Shown: positions 29,318-35,430 of the stretch, piece after piece
Position numbering within the stretch: position 1 is the stretch's first letter
Layout of the letters: each line of letters begins with the position of its first letter
From: a virus
Reading direction: 5' to 3' (one strand)
DNA: 35,430 nucleotides
Virus record (IMG/VR): IMGVR_UViG_3300031806_000016
Coordinates: 1 to 35,430 of that record
Translations under genes and position numbers: made by a program
Notes under the pieces: model-generated
Databases searched by the model: none
The model's input: the letters and a program-made list of their open reading frames with translations, nothing else
Told to the model about the DNA's origin: nothing

Positions 29318-31395
29318 GCTGCTCTACTTGGCGTAAACCTTAAAATTTCTTGAGGGTTCATTTGAGCTACGACCTTGTGAGCTTGTTCGGCCGCTTGCTG
29401 CTGTATTTGCTCTCCGGTGGTGGGCATTGTTGCTGCCATTTGGCTTGACTGGGGCTGCTGTTCAATTAGCTCGTCTTCGGTCATAAACAAGTCCCCAAAA
29501 TCCCAAAGGTCGAGCAATCTTTTCCAAGCATCAGTAATTCGCGTATGCTTGCCTAATGTTGGGTTCTTCATCGCAATAGTAAGGGATTGTATCAATTTTT
29601 CCTGTTGGTCTTTTTGGAGCAACAAAACGCTTAAACCTCCGACATTAAATCCATATTTACCGAAGAAATCATCCCTGAACTGGCACAGCATATCGTAGGT
29701 ATCCGCCAGAAGTAACGTAAGACAATTTACCTCGCAGTCGCGGACGATCACATCGAAATACCCTTGCGATTCTGTAGTCTTAATCTCAATCTCGCCTAAA
29801 GTCTTGGCTGTTTTGCCAGGCATTCCCTGCAAAAACTCTGTCATCGCTGTGCCCTCTTGCAATTCACTCTTTAGAAGTTCTATCATCTTAAATACATCGC
29901 CACTGATCGGCTTGACTGGAACCTCTCGTAGCACGTTGCGCCCAGAAATCTTTGTAGATATCTTTTTGGCAGGGTAAAGCCGTAGCATATCGCGGGGGTT
30001 GTTTAGTTCAAGCGGATTGTATTCGAACATTTTATTAACTACCCAATTCTGATTGTCTAGTACAAGATTGAGAAGATTATTCAAGGTGTACTGGGTTTTG
30101 GCCTCGGCCCCTACCAGCGAATTACCGGCAACACCGCGATGTGGATAAATAAGAGGCACCCAAAAATTGTAAGTGGGACGGGCGTTTGAAAAAGGATTAT
30201 CTTGTATGCGAATCAGATGCTTTTCATTGGCGAGAGCCATTAGTTGATTTGGCTTGCTTTTCTTGCCATCTTTAGAAATGACCTTGCCCCAGAAAAGTAA
30301 TAAATTTACCTCTTTGGTGATTCGCTTATAATTCGTTAAACCTCGCCGAGCAGTCTCTTTGTCGTCTGTCTTGCTTTCTTCTGGCTGTATACTATTTATT
30401 TCATCTATGTCAAAAGGCGGTTTGTTGAAACGGGCAAGAAATTGTCTTTTCCAGTCCGAGTCCTCCTGAACCTCGACTTCTTTCCGTAGCCTATCATACT
30501 CATCATTAGTTGTCTGAGCTAATTCATATAAATCACAAAGCGGTATCCGCATAAATTCAATTAGATAACGAGGGGGCTTGCGCTGAAAAGGTTGAAAATC
30601 CGGTGCGATATAAAGGTTAAAGAGGTCTACATTCTCAAACTCTACAATCCGCTCTACTGGGTTCCAAACCCGCTTAATACATCCAAAACCCAGTAACACT
30701 GCACATTTTATCATCTCACAGAATGCGGCCACAAAATTGCTTTTTGTGGGTTTTAGGTGGCTCTTGAATTTGTTTTCGTTCTCCTCCATTATATCGTTCT
30801 GTTCATCCAAAGCCCTTTCGGCGGCAGTCAATATCGCGTGTAAAGCAAGAGCTTTGCTTTTGGTTGCGGCGACTTTTTCACTATCCGCTCCGATGGACAT
30901 CATTTCCTCATGTTCGACCAAAGCCAGCTTTAGCTGCTTGCGGGCGTGCTTGATGATTTTCTTCAAAGGCGCAATTGACTCCGGGTCCTGCTGCATAGAA
31001 AACAATTTATCTACCTGCAAAATCGCTCGTTTGATGAGCAAACTGGCTCTTTCCACCACCATAAATAACTTCGGTAGCACTAACTGCGACTGCCAGGATT
31101 CTTTGCCTTTAAAGTCTTGCTTGTTTTGATAGATGTTCCAAAGCTCGCGCCGATCCGTCCATATATCCGATGTCGCTTCTTCCGCCTCCTGTTTGCAGTT
31201 TAAGATGTAGTCTTTGAGATACTGCTTGTCGTTCAGACTATCATCTTCTGCTTCTGCTGGGCTGCGCTGGGCTTCGCCCCAGCGAGCGGTAGTGGTTTTG
31301 CCCTTCCTTCGCGTTTGCTTTTCTGTCTGTGCTGTCTCTTCATCGCGCTCTTTTTCCTGCTCGGCAGGACTTAGGTTTTTTCTGCGCTTTGCCAT
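29314..31395 (-). CDS. Portal protein
   Basis: A 693-residue podovirus-type portal. Residues 1-50 are charged and disordered; ~75-130 contain DIWTDRRELWNIYQNKQ and WQSQLVLPKLFMVVERA, the wing start seen in P22-like portals. In the middle are FAD-free mixed strands with VDLFNLYIAPDFQ and IYPHRGVAGNSLVGAEAKTQ. The stem/crown region carries TLGEIEIKTTESQG. The end is Gln-rich. Portals form the dodecameric DNA gate at one capsid vertex. It starts 4 nt downstream of the large terminase stop and overlaps the zinc-ribbon gene by 4 nt. Residues ~140-210 contain an extra helical insertion that may be specific to this group. Confidence 0.85.
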   Translation of the reverse strand: MAKRRKNLSPAEQEKERDEETAQTEKQTRRKGKTTTARWGEAQRSPAEAEDDSLNDKQYLKDYILNCKQEAEEATSDIWTDRRELWNIYQNKQDFKGKESWQSQLVLPKLFMVVERASLLIKRAILQVDKLFSMQQDPESIAPLKKIIKHARKQLKLALVEHEEMMSIGADSEKVAATKSKALALHAILTAAERALDEQNDIMEENENKFKSHLKPTKSNFVAAFCEMIKCAVLLGFGCIKRVWNPVERIVEFENVDLFNLYIAPDFQPFQRKPPRYLIEFMRIPLCDLYELAQTTNDEYDRLRKEVEVQEDSDWKRQFLARFNKPPFDIDEINSIQPEESKTDDKETARRGLTNYKRITKEVNLLLFWGKVISKDGKKSKPNQLMALANEKHLIRIQDNPFSNARPTYNFWVPLIYPHRGVAGNSLVGAEAKTQYTLNNLLNLVLDNQNWVVNKMFEYNPLELNNPRDMLRLYPAKKISTKISGRNVLREVPVKPISGDVFKMIELLKSELQEGTAMTEFLQGMPGKTAKTLGEIEIKTTESQGYFDVIVRDCEVNCLTLLLADTYDMLCQFRDDFFGKYGFNVGGLSVLLLQKDQQEKLIQSLTIAMKNPTLGKHTRITDAWKRLLDLWDFGDLFMTEDELIEQQPQSSQMAATMPTTGEQIQQQAAEQAHKVVAQMNPQEILRFTPSRAA

Positions 31396-31399
31396 TGTG

Positions 31400-32860
31400 C
31401 TACAATCTCGTCCTCATTGCATAACTCATCACTAGAGAATCGTCACCGCCTATCTCTTGGGTAAGATAGGCTATATTTTCATCGGTTTCTGATCTTACGA
31501 ATTGAAGGCCGTATATGCCCATTACAAAAGTATCCGAATCATCCGGACTATGGCCGAGGATGGCCTTTATTTCATCTTTCGGGATTATAATTAGCTTGCC
31601 GCTTCTATTGGCCGTATAACGGCTGGCAACTGGCAATTCGATAATGAGGTTACTTTCTGAACTGGTTGTGCTTATCGCTTCTACTTCCAAGGCCTTAATA
31701 CGTTCTGCCGTATAGTAGTACGCCTCAGCTCGGCAATTGGCAAACATAACCCCGTCAAGATGGTCTTGTGATGGTGATTCGGCTGAATTAAACGGTATCA
31801 CATTGTAGCCGGCTGCATCACTTGCCAAACTATCATAAACACCTTTGCCCCAACCTATAGTGTCAACGATAAAATTCTTAGTTGCTATCTCGGCAGCTAC
31901 CTTTTTGCCTTCCAGAACAATATCAGGCGTTCGGTTCGTATGAAATTTGCGATGCGTTCCCGAGACAATGCGGTTATTCTCAATTCCCATGATTGTGCAG
32001 AAATCCCCTGTAAATCCCGGATCAATTGAAACGATCCGCTTTATGCGACTAAATACTCGCCGAGCATACTCCCAATTTATACCCGTTAAGTCACTAAGCA
32101 TCATCGAGGTTATGAGCGTTCGCTGCTCCTCTGTTAGACGGGCACATTCGTATTCCTGAAGATAAAGTGATTCAGGGATGTCCTTGCGGGCCTTGGCGAG
32201 TTCTTCTTTTGTCAATATTCCTGATTGGCTCGCCACAATCCTGATGGCAAACCATTCATCTTTCATCTTCTCGGCAGGACCGTTAGTCGGCAATATCCCA
32301 CCAGTACCTATCATGGCGGCTTCGTCAAACAACCTAAAGGCATGAACAGCTTGCGGTTGAGGAGTATAAGCAAATATTGCCCAGCGTTTAATGTCTTGAG
32401 TTAAAATCGGTCGGAATATAGCTGTATAAGTAGCCTCCTTCATCAATGAGTATTCGTCAAAGCCTACACCTTGCGCATCTAATCCTCGTAAGCTATCTGG
32501 TTTATCAGCTCCTAATATCAGAATTAGTGAGCCATTTTCAAAACGGATGTAAAGCTCCGACTCGTTCTTTTCCCAGCCAAAGTCTCTTTTATCAGGTAGG
32601 TAGGTAAAAAGCATGTTGGGGTCAAGCCAAACATCCTTTTTGGCCTGCGTATAAGTAGGTCCGACGTATGGATAAACTGATTTGGGCCGCCGGCATGCTT
32701 CTCTAATAAACATATTCAGGATAAGGCTTGTCTTTCGGCTTCTGCGATGGCATTCGGCTACGAAAAATCGCTTATATGGCTCTTTGGCATCAAACGCCTC
32801 AAAAACCTGTTTTTGCCAAGGTAAGATTACATTGGCGAATTTATTTACTGGTACTGCCAT
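31400..32860 (-). CDS. terL: Large terminase subunit
   Basis: A 486-residue packaging motor. Its Walker A region is AECHRRSRKTS (35-45), in which the usual Gly before Lys-Thr is Arg. Walker B is GVGFDE (131-136) with the catalytic Glu. FAYTPQ is the coupling motif, and IVSIDPGFTGD begins the RNase H-like nuclease domain with its first metal-binding Asp; IVDTIGWGKG and DDSDTFVMG follow. It pumps DNA into the procapsid through the portal and cuts the concatemer. The start overlaps the small-terminase candidate by 20 nt. The length is normal for the family. Confidence 0.9.
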   Translation of the reverse strand: MAVPVNKFANVILPWQKQVFEAFDAKEPYKRFFVAECHRRSRKTSLILNMFIREACRRPKSVYPYVGPTYTQAKKDVWLDPNMLFTYLPDKRDFGWEKNESELYIRFENGSLILILGADKPDSLRGLDAQGVGFDEYSLMKEATYTAIFRPILTQDIKRWAIFAYTPQPQAVHAFRLFDEAAMIGTGGILPTNGPAEKMKDEWFAIRIVASQSGILTKEELAKARKDIPESLYLQEYECARLTEEQRTLITSMMLSDLTGINWEYARRVFSRIKRIVSIDPGFTGDFCTIMGIENNRIVSGTHRKFHTNRTPDIVLEGKKVAAEIATKNFIVDTIGWGKGVYDSLASDAAGYNVIPFNSAESPSQDHLDGVMFANCRAEAYYYTAERIKALEVEAISTTSSESNLIIELPVASRYTANRSGKLIIIPKDEIKAILGHSPDDSDTFVMGIYGLQFVRSETDENIAYLTQEIGGDDSLVMSYAMRTRL

Positions 32861-33182
32861 CGCCGCTGAACACTATAACTCTTAAAGGTTTATCATTTGG
32901 AAAATTTATATCAGTTTCCTGCTTAACCTTGCCGTAGCCACGTTCCAAGACTAACTCAGCAGCCTTTGTATCGCCTTTTTTGGCCTTTTCCACTTGTTTA
33001 AGCAGAATTGCCTTTAACTCTGTCGGAGTTACAACCTCATCGTAAATCTTCTCAAATAATTCACGGCGCGAAGCCTTCGGATTCTTGTGGTTTTTGGCAA
33101 TGTTATTACCTTTTACGAAATGTCCTTTGCTATCGCGCCCGTTCGTTTCCGTTTTGTTACCGTTCATTTTTGTCCGACTCAT
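32841..33182 (-). CDS. Probable small terminase subunit (DUF5681-like)
   Basis: A 113-residue protein: GRDSKGHFVKGNNIAKNHKNPK matches the N-terminal pattern GRdxxGrFxxGN of DUF5681 proteins, often next to large terminases. It is followed by helices (ELFEKIYDEVVTPTELKAIL, AAELVLERGYGK). It would recognise DNA and hand it to the motor. ATG 33182 was preferred over an in-frame TTG at 33185; a further ATG 15 bases downstream is also preceded by GGA. It overlaps terL by 20 nt. Confidence 0.65.
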   Translation of the reverse strand: MSRTKMNGNKTETNGRDSKGHFVKGNNIAKNHKNPKASRRELFEKIYDEVVTPTELKAILLKQVEKAKKGDTKAAELVLERGYGKVKQETDINFPNDKPLRVIVFSGDGSTSK

Positions 33183-33198
33183 CAAATGTCCAAACGCT

Positions 33199-33393
33199 TC
33201 AATATGAACTAATTAAAGGTCTTTTTCCTGTTAAAATAAAACCTTTTCCTTTTCTACGTCTATCAACTTTGATTGAACCATCAGGCTGTACTATAATTGG
33301 TCTTTCAGTGAGGTCTTCTAAAATTTTTTCTAATTCTTTGATTGTTGGTTTTTTCTTATCCATTATCATCTGTGTATCGGTTTTTTCGGCCAT
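33199..33393 (-). CDS. Hypothetical small protein
   Basis: A 64-residue charged protein (MAEKTDTQMIMDKKKPTIKE…, ending GFILTGKRPLISSY) with one helix (IKELEKILEDLTERP) and a basic hairpin. No family is recognised. It precedes the small-terminase candidate on the same strand. Upstream, 33425-33447 hold a 7-bp inverted repeat (TGACGAT/ATCGTCA, 9-nt loop) in its leader. Confidence 0.5.
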   Translation of the reverse strand: MAEKTDTQMIMDKKKPTIKELEKILEDLTERPIIVQPDGSIKVDRRRKGKGFILTGKRPLISSY

Positions 33394-33481
33394 AATTACC
33401 CTTAATCCAAGCCAGAGGCCTTGCTGACGATTTTATAGTTATCGTCATCCTTAAGGATATAGAGAAATATTATCAAAAATA

Positions 33482-33703
33482 CTATTCCTCAAAGGGATAA
33501 ACCGTCAAGCCTAACGGTATCATTTCAGTATCAAGCGGTATCATTTCGGTATCACGCAGACCATTTATTTGCAGTCTGTGAACATATGACAATTGTGAAT
33601 TGTCTATTGTTTGGCTTATTGTATCTGGTGGATACAAACCCATCGCCTTGAGAGTCTTCTCATAAACAGCAATACAATTCTGTATATACTCAACTATATT
33701 CAT
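33482..33703 (-). CDS. Hypothetical small protein with internal duplication
   Basis: A 73-residue protein (MNIVEYIQNCIAVYEKTLKA…). The heptapeptide DTEMIPL occurs twice in a row near the end, from a tandem 21-bp DNA duplication (33512-33553, two differences). No family is recognised. The helical first half and short length fit an early phage protein. Confidence 0.5.
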   Translation of the reverse strand: MNIVEYIQNCIAVYEKTLKAMGLYPPDTISQTIDNSQLSYVHRLQINGLRDTEMIPLDTEMIPLGLTVYPFEE

Positions 33704-33749
33704 TAGAAGCTAAATCCACATACGTATTTGACAGCTAAGCCATTAGGTT

Positions 33750-33824
33750 TTACTCATCATGGTGAAGTGGTGTCTCTGACCAAATATGGAATCCGCCGTG
33801 ACTTTTGTGCAGTACTATCTTCAT
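33750..33824 (-). CDS. Tiny ORF, possibly a truncated gene
   Basis: A 24-codon frame, MKIVLHKSHGGFHIWSETPL plus four residues. The MKIVxHKxxGGF start resembles the N-terminus of a common phage hypothetical protein that is normally longer, so this may be a decayed copy. GGA lies 6 nt before the ATG. It is the only candidate in the 178-nt gap, and an overlapping frame of similar length exists. Confidence 0.25.
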   Translation of the reverse strand: MKIVLHKSHGGFHIWSETPLHHDE

Positions 33825-33835
33825 AAAATTCCATT

Positions 33836-33859
33836 GCTAATCACAACAACATGATTAGC
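33836..33859. repeat. Inverted repeat, 8 bp arms
   Basis: GCTAATCA and TGATTAGC, perfect arms with an 8-nt centre, in the gap between two small leftward genes. It may be an operator or an mRNA hairpin; there is no U-run for termination on either strand. Confidence 0.5.
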
Positions 33860-33881
33860 CTCAATCGGCTTCTTTTTCTAT

Positions 33882-34091
33882 CTACAACGAAAAGCCGCAG
33901 TCACACTTAACTGTTATTCCTTGCGGCATATCTAGGTCGCCAGGAAACTCGGCATAATCCATAAATCCAATTCGCTGTGGATTACATCCCTTTCTCCACT
34001 TATCTGGCGTTGCACCGCATCGAGGACACACCTTATCGAGCTTGACTTGGCATACTATTGCAGGCTGGCCCCACGTTATCTTTGCTCTCAT
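33882..34091 (-). CDS. Small cysteine-rich (zinc-binding-type) protein
   Basis: A 69-residue protein with CPRC (22-25), Cys36 and CDC (63-65), enough for a zinc site, and the phrases MDYAEFPGDLDMPQG and ITVKCDCGFSL. No family is recognised. It is the second gene of the leftward unit, following the HTH gene by 21 nt. Confidence 0.5.
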   Translation of the reverse strand: MRAKITWGQPAIVCQVKLDKVCPRCGATPDKWRKGCNPQRIGFMDYAEFPGDLDMPQGITVKCDCGFSL

Positions 34092-34112
34092 TTATACACT
34101 GCATAAAAACCG

Positions 34113-34370
34113 TCAAAATATTTCGCGGATGTCGTAATCCATTGATTCATCGTACTTTAGGAATTTTCTTTTGCGCTCGCGAAATTTTTGAAGATTGCCC
34201 AATTCTGGATTTTTAAGCCCTCGTCGGAGTAATCCGGCAAAAGTAGTTCTGCTTATGTGCCTGAGATGTGCCGCTTGTGTTATTGACAGTGATTTTCCCT
34301 CTACCAGACGCAAGGCTGTGAACTGGCGCTCCGTGGCTAAAATGTGCCGGTATGTAAGTTTGTTATGCAC
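34113..34370 (-). CDS. Helix-turn-helix regulator
   Basis: An 85-residue protein starting with GTG (34368-34370). Residues ~28-50, LSITQAAHLRHISRTTFAGLLRRG, are a clear helix-turn-helix of the sigma-region-4/DUF134 type (turn after A34, recognition helix SRTTFAGLLRRG). The C-terminus is basic then acidic. It is the first gene leftward of the divergent control region, and a promoter ends 8 nt before its start codon with an inverted repeat between the -35 and -10 boxes, so self-regulation is likely. It may control the divergent genes. Confidence 0.65.
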   Translation of the reverse strand: MHNKLTYRHILATERQFTALRLVEGKSLSITQAAHLRHISRTTFAGLLRRGLKNPELGNLQKFRERKRKFLKYDESMDYDIREIF

Positions 34371-34378
34371 AAAACATA

Positions 34379-34407
34379 ATTATAAAGTTTGTTTATAAAC
34401 TTAACAA
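34379..34407 (-). promoter_or_regulatory. Leftward promoter with internal operator-like repeat
   Basis: TTGTTA (34402-34407), 17-nt spacer, TATAAT (34379-34384), reading leftward. The spacer contains the palindrome GTTTATAAAC and a wider AAGTTT/AAACTT inverted repeat. The expected start is about 2 nt before the GTG of the HTH gene, giving a nearly leaderless message. Confidence 0.65.
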
Positions 34408-34439
34408 ATAAAAAAATTTCATCTCGGCAACGCCCTTGT

Positions 34440-34453
34440 TTTTTAGCTAAAAA
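34440..34453. promoter_or_regulatory. Palindromic operator-like site 1
   Basis: TTTTTAGCTAAAAA, a perfect 14-bp palindrome in the divergent intergenic region, with a near-copy 38 bp to the right. A likely repressor site; the binder could be the HTH protein. Confidence 0.4.
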
Positions 34454-34490
34454 TAATGGTTTTGTATCATTCGCTAAATGTCCAATCTGC

Positions 34491-34507
34491 GTTTTTGAGC
34501 TAAAAAC
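34491..34507. promoter_or_regulatory. Palindromic operator-like site 2
   Basis: GTTTTTGAGCTAAAAAC, the same palindrome as site 1 but with one extra G in the left arm. A TTGACT hexamer of a possible rightward promoter begins 11 nt further on, although no good -10 box is seen at the right distance. Confidence 0.35.
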
Positions 34508-34564
34508 AAACACGCACTTGACTTTACCTTATACATGGGAAGGCAACTATGTTCTTTGACAACT

Positions 34565-34578
34565 TAATAGCGGTGAAC
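34565..34578 (+). repeat. Left arm of 14-bp inverted repeat
   Basis: TAATAGCGGTGAAC, the exact reverse complement of 35137-35150 on the far side of the metalloprotease gene. Nine of its bases (GCGGTGAAC) recur at 34585-34593, just before the ATG. Confidence 0.75.
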
Positions 34579-34594
34579 AGAAAGGCGGTGAACT

Positions 34595-35134
34595 ATGAAG
34601 CTACTCAATAAAACCCTTTATGATGGTCACTACTTGCGGCGGTTATTTCTCGAATGTGAAAAGCATATCTTTGCTGTATATCTTAAACATGCTGAGGAAC
34701 CTGGGCGCCAAATTGTAGTTGAATACCACAAAGGTAAAAATAATCATGGCGTAAGAGGTCATGCCTGGTATCACAGTAGAACAATTCATATACAATTGCC
34801 TCGGCCTCGTAAGGAATTTGGATCAACTGGCTTGAAAGTTTCTGCCCGCGATGTAGCAACTACTTATCTGCATGAAGTTGGTCATAACATGGGGCTGCGT
34901 CATAAACAGATGGGCAAATGGTGGAATATAGATACGTCATGGTGGCCAGATGAAATTACGCCTTTGAAAGCTATCAAACAGAAACCGAAACAAAACATCA
35001 TTGAATTTAGGGCCGCAAAAGCGCAGCGCAAACTTGACGAATGGAAAAGCAAAGTTAAACGCGCAAACAAACTTGTCAAAAAATATAGCGATAAAGTGCG
35101 CTATTACGAAAAGAAAATGTCAGCATTTAACTAA
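34595..35134 (+). CDS. Metzincin-type zinc metalloprotease
   Basis: A 179-residue protein. HEVGHNMGLRH (93-103) is a full HExxHxxGxxH metzincin zinc site with three His ligands, the catalytic Glu and the Gly turn. Upstream, HSRTIHIQLPRPRKEFGS and VSARDVATTYLHE give the strand and active-site helix. KQMGKW after the site supplies a candidate Met-turn, though very close. The last ~45 residues are a basic coiled coil (RKLDEWKSKVKRANKLVKKY). No signal peptide is seen, so it acts in the cytoplasm or in the virion. It is the first gene of the rightward unit, has AAAGG before the ATG, and ends in tandem TAA TAG. Host-protein cleavage or head maturation is possible. Confidence 0.75.
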   Translation: MKLLNKTLYDGHYLRRLFLECEKHIFAVYLKHAEEPGRQIVVEYHKGKNNHGVRGHAWYHSRTIHIQLPRPRKEFGSTGLKVSARDVATTYLHEVGHNMGLRHKQMGKWWNIDTSWWPDEITPLKAIKQKPKQNIIEFRAAKAQRKLDEWKSKVKRANKLVKKYSDKVRYYEKKMSAFN

Positions 35135-35136
35135 TA

Positions 35137-35150
35137 GTTCACCGCTATTA
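35137..35150 (+). repeat. Right arm of 14-bp inverted repeat
   Basis: GTTCACCGCTATTA, complementary to 34565-34578 and, over nine bases, to 34585-34593 beside the start codon. In mRNA it can pair with the region holding the ribosome site of the metalloprotease gene. Confidence 0.75.
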
Positions 35151-35155
35151 GGAAT

Positions 35156-35194
35156 CCCCGCTCGGCTTGGCCGTAGCTGCAAAAGCAAGCGGGG
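35156..35194 (+). ncRNA. Three-way-junction-like hairpin
   Basis: CCCCGCT/AGCGGGG (35156-35162/35188-35194) closes two small hairpins, CGGC-TTG-GCCG (35163-35173) and TGC-AAAA-GCA (35178-35187). The parts abut almost without spare bases. Folding was read by eye. Confidence 0.45.
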
Positions 35195-35200
35195 AATTAT

Positions 35201-35302
35201 GAACACGGCAAGAATCTCAACCAAGAAATAAGACAAAGCCTGGTGGTGTTTCTGCGCAGCCGACTTGCCGTGTTCGCGTGGATCCCGCCGGGCTTTGTTT
35301 TT
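35201..35302 (+). ncRNA. Two interleaved long stems: pseudoknot or attenuator candidate
   Basis: Stem A: GAACACGGCAAG (35201-35212) with CTTGCCGTGTTC (35264-35275), 12 perfect pairs. Stem B: ACAAAGCCTGG (35233-35243) with CCGGGCTTTGT (35288-35298), 11 pairs with one G.U. The order is A-B-A'-B', so the stems form a pseudoknot or exclude each other. Stem B is followed by TTTT, making it terminator-like for rightward transcription. No gene fits the 181-nt gap. Confidence 0.5.
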
Positions 35303-35315
35303 GAAAGGTCGAAAG

Positions 35316-35430
35316 ATGAAGAGTGATGCTAAACCATCTTTACAAGAAAGGTGCAAAACAGTTGCACCGCGATTATATGCCGTGCTTGACTGGAAAGGAA
35401 CTGAAAATGAGGTATGGGGCGATGGGTGGT
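35316..35430 (+). CDS. Rightward gene, C-terminus cut by window edge
   Basis: 38 codons are visible: MKSDAKPSLQERCKTVAPRL, then YAVLDWKGTENEVWGDGW. AAAGG lies 7 nt before the ATG. No family can be assigned from this fragment. It follows the structured segment, so its expression may depend on readthrough of stem B. Confidence 0.55.
   Translation, partial: MKSDAKPSLQERCKTVAPRLYAVLDWKGTENEVWGDGW

Noticed and set aside
1-35430. CRISPR arrays and tRNA genes
   Set aside because: No regularly spaced direct repeats and no cloverleaf with a CCA-type acceptor or TTC loop were found on reading both strands; the palindromes near 34.4 kb are only two copies and look like operators.

Overview
The window looks like a large piece of a tailed bacteriophage genome, most likely a podovirus with a P22/SU10-like head and tail plan. 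Almost everything from base 34370 down to base 1 is one leftward structural programme. Reading leftward it holds an HTH regulator, small early proteins, a small-terminase candidate, large terminase, portal, a run of tiny basic and zinc-binding proteins, scaffold, major capsid protein, a putative capsid decoration protein, a glycan-modification cassette, a head-tail adaptor, a gp53-like fibre protein, a gp10-like nozzle protein, an S74-chaperone protein, very large ejection-type proteins, a PurD-like ATP-grasp enzyme, and a beta-helix tail-spike-like protein that runs off the left edge. I see no tape measure, sheath or baseplate genes. The host cannot be read directly. The frequent DPN motifs and the DxDxDG calcium-loop style in the spike are common in Planctomycetota, but that is only a hint.

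Right end (33.2-35.4 kb). A divergent control region with palindromes and a near-leaderless leftward promoter separates the leftward genes from a rightward unit. The rightward unit holds a metzincin-type metalloprotease gene bracketed by a perfect 14-bp inverted repeat. It is followed by a compact, strongly self-complementary untranslated segment (a three-way-junction-like hairpin, then two interleaved long stems) and by the start of a second rightward gene cut off by the window.

Head region (23.5-33.2 kb). The major capsid gene is split by a 636-nt group I intron whose P1, P3, P4, P5, P7, P8 and P9 helices and both splice sites can be read from the sequence. It carries a LAGLIDADG endonuclease whose reading frame overlaps the ribozyme core at both ends and stops inside exon 2. 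The leader of the scaffold/capsid unit contains a hairpin with an exact 9-nt copy of the 16S rRNA anti-Shine-Dalgarno tail.

Glycan cassette (16.36-23.5 kb). Ten leftward genes, every adjacent pair overlapping, sit between two intrinsic terminators: two GT4-like glycosyltransferases, WlbA/WbpB-like dehydrogenase, WbpD/WlbB-like N-acetyltransferase, a SAM methyltransferase, a PIG-L deacetylase, an FkbM methyltransferase, a methyltransferase-GT9 fusion, a zinc-finger-like protein and a Gly-rich acidic peptide. This suggests the phage helps to make and attach a modified sugar related to diacetamido-glucuronic acid, either on its own virion or on the host surface.

Tail region (0-16.3 kb). Tail and ejection genes follow, interrupted by one rightward two-TM moron gene with its own near-consensus, leaderless promoter. 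Three intrinsic terminators (near 2.73, 16.3 and 26.6 kb) share a related sequence motif just upstream of the stem, suggesting a common transcript-end signal.
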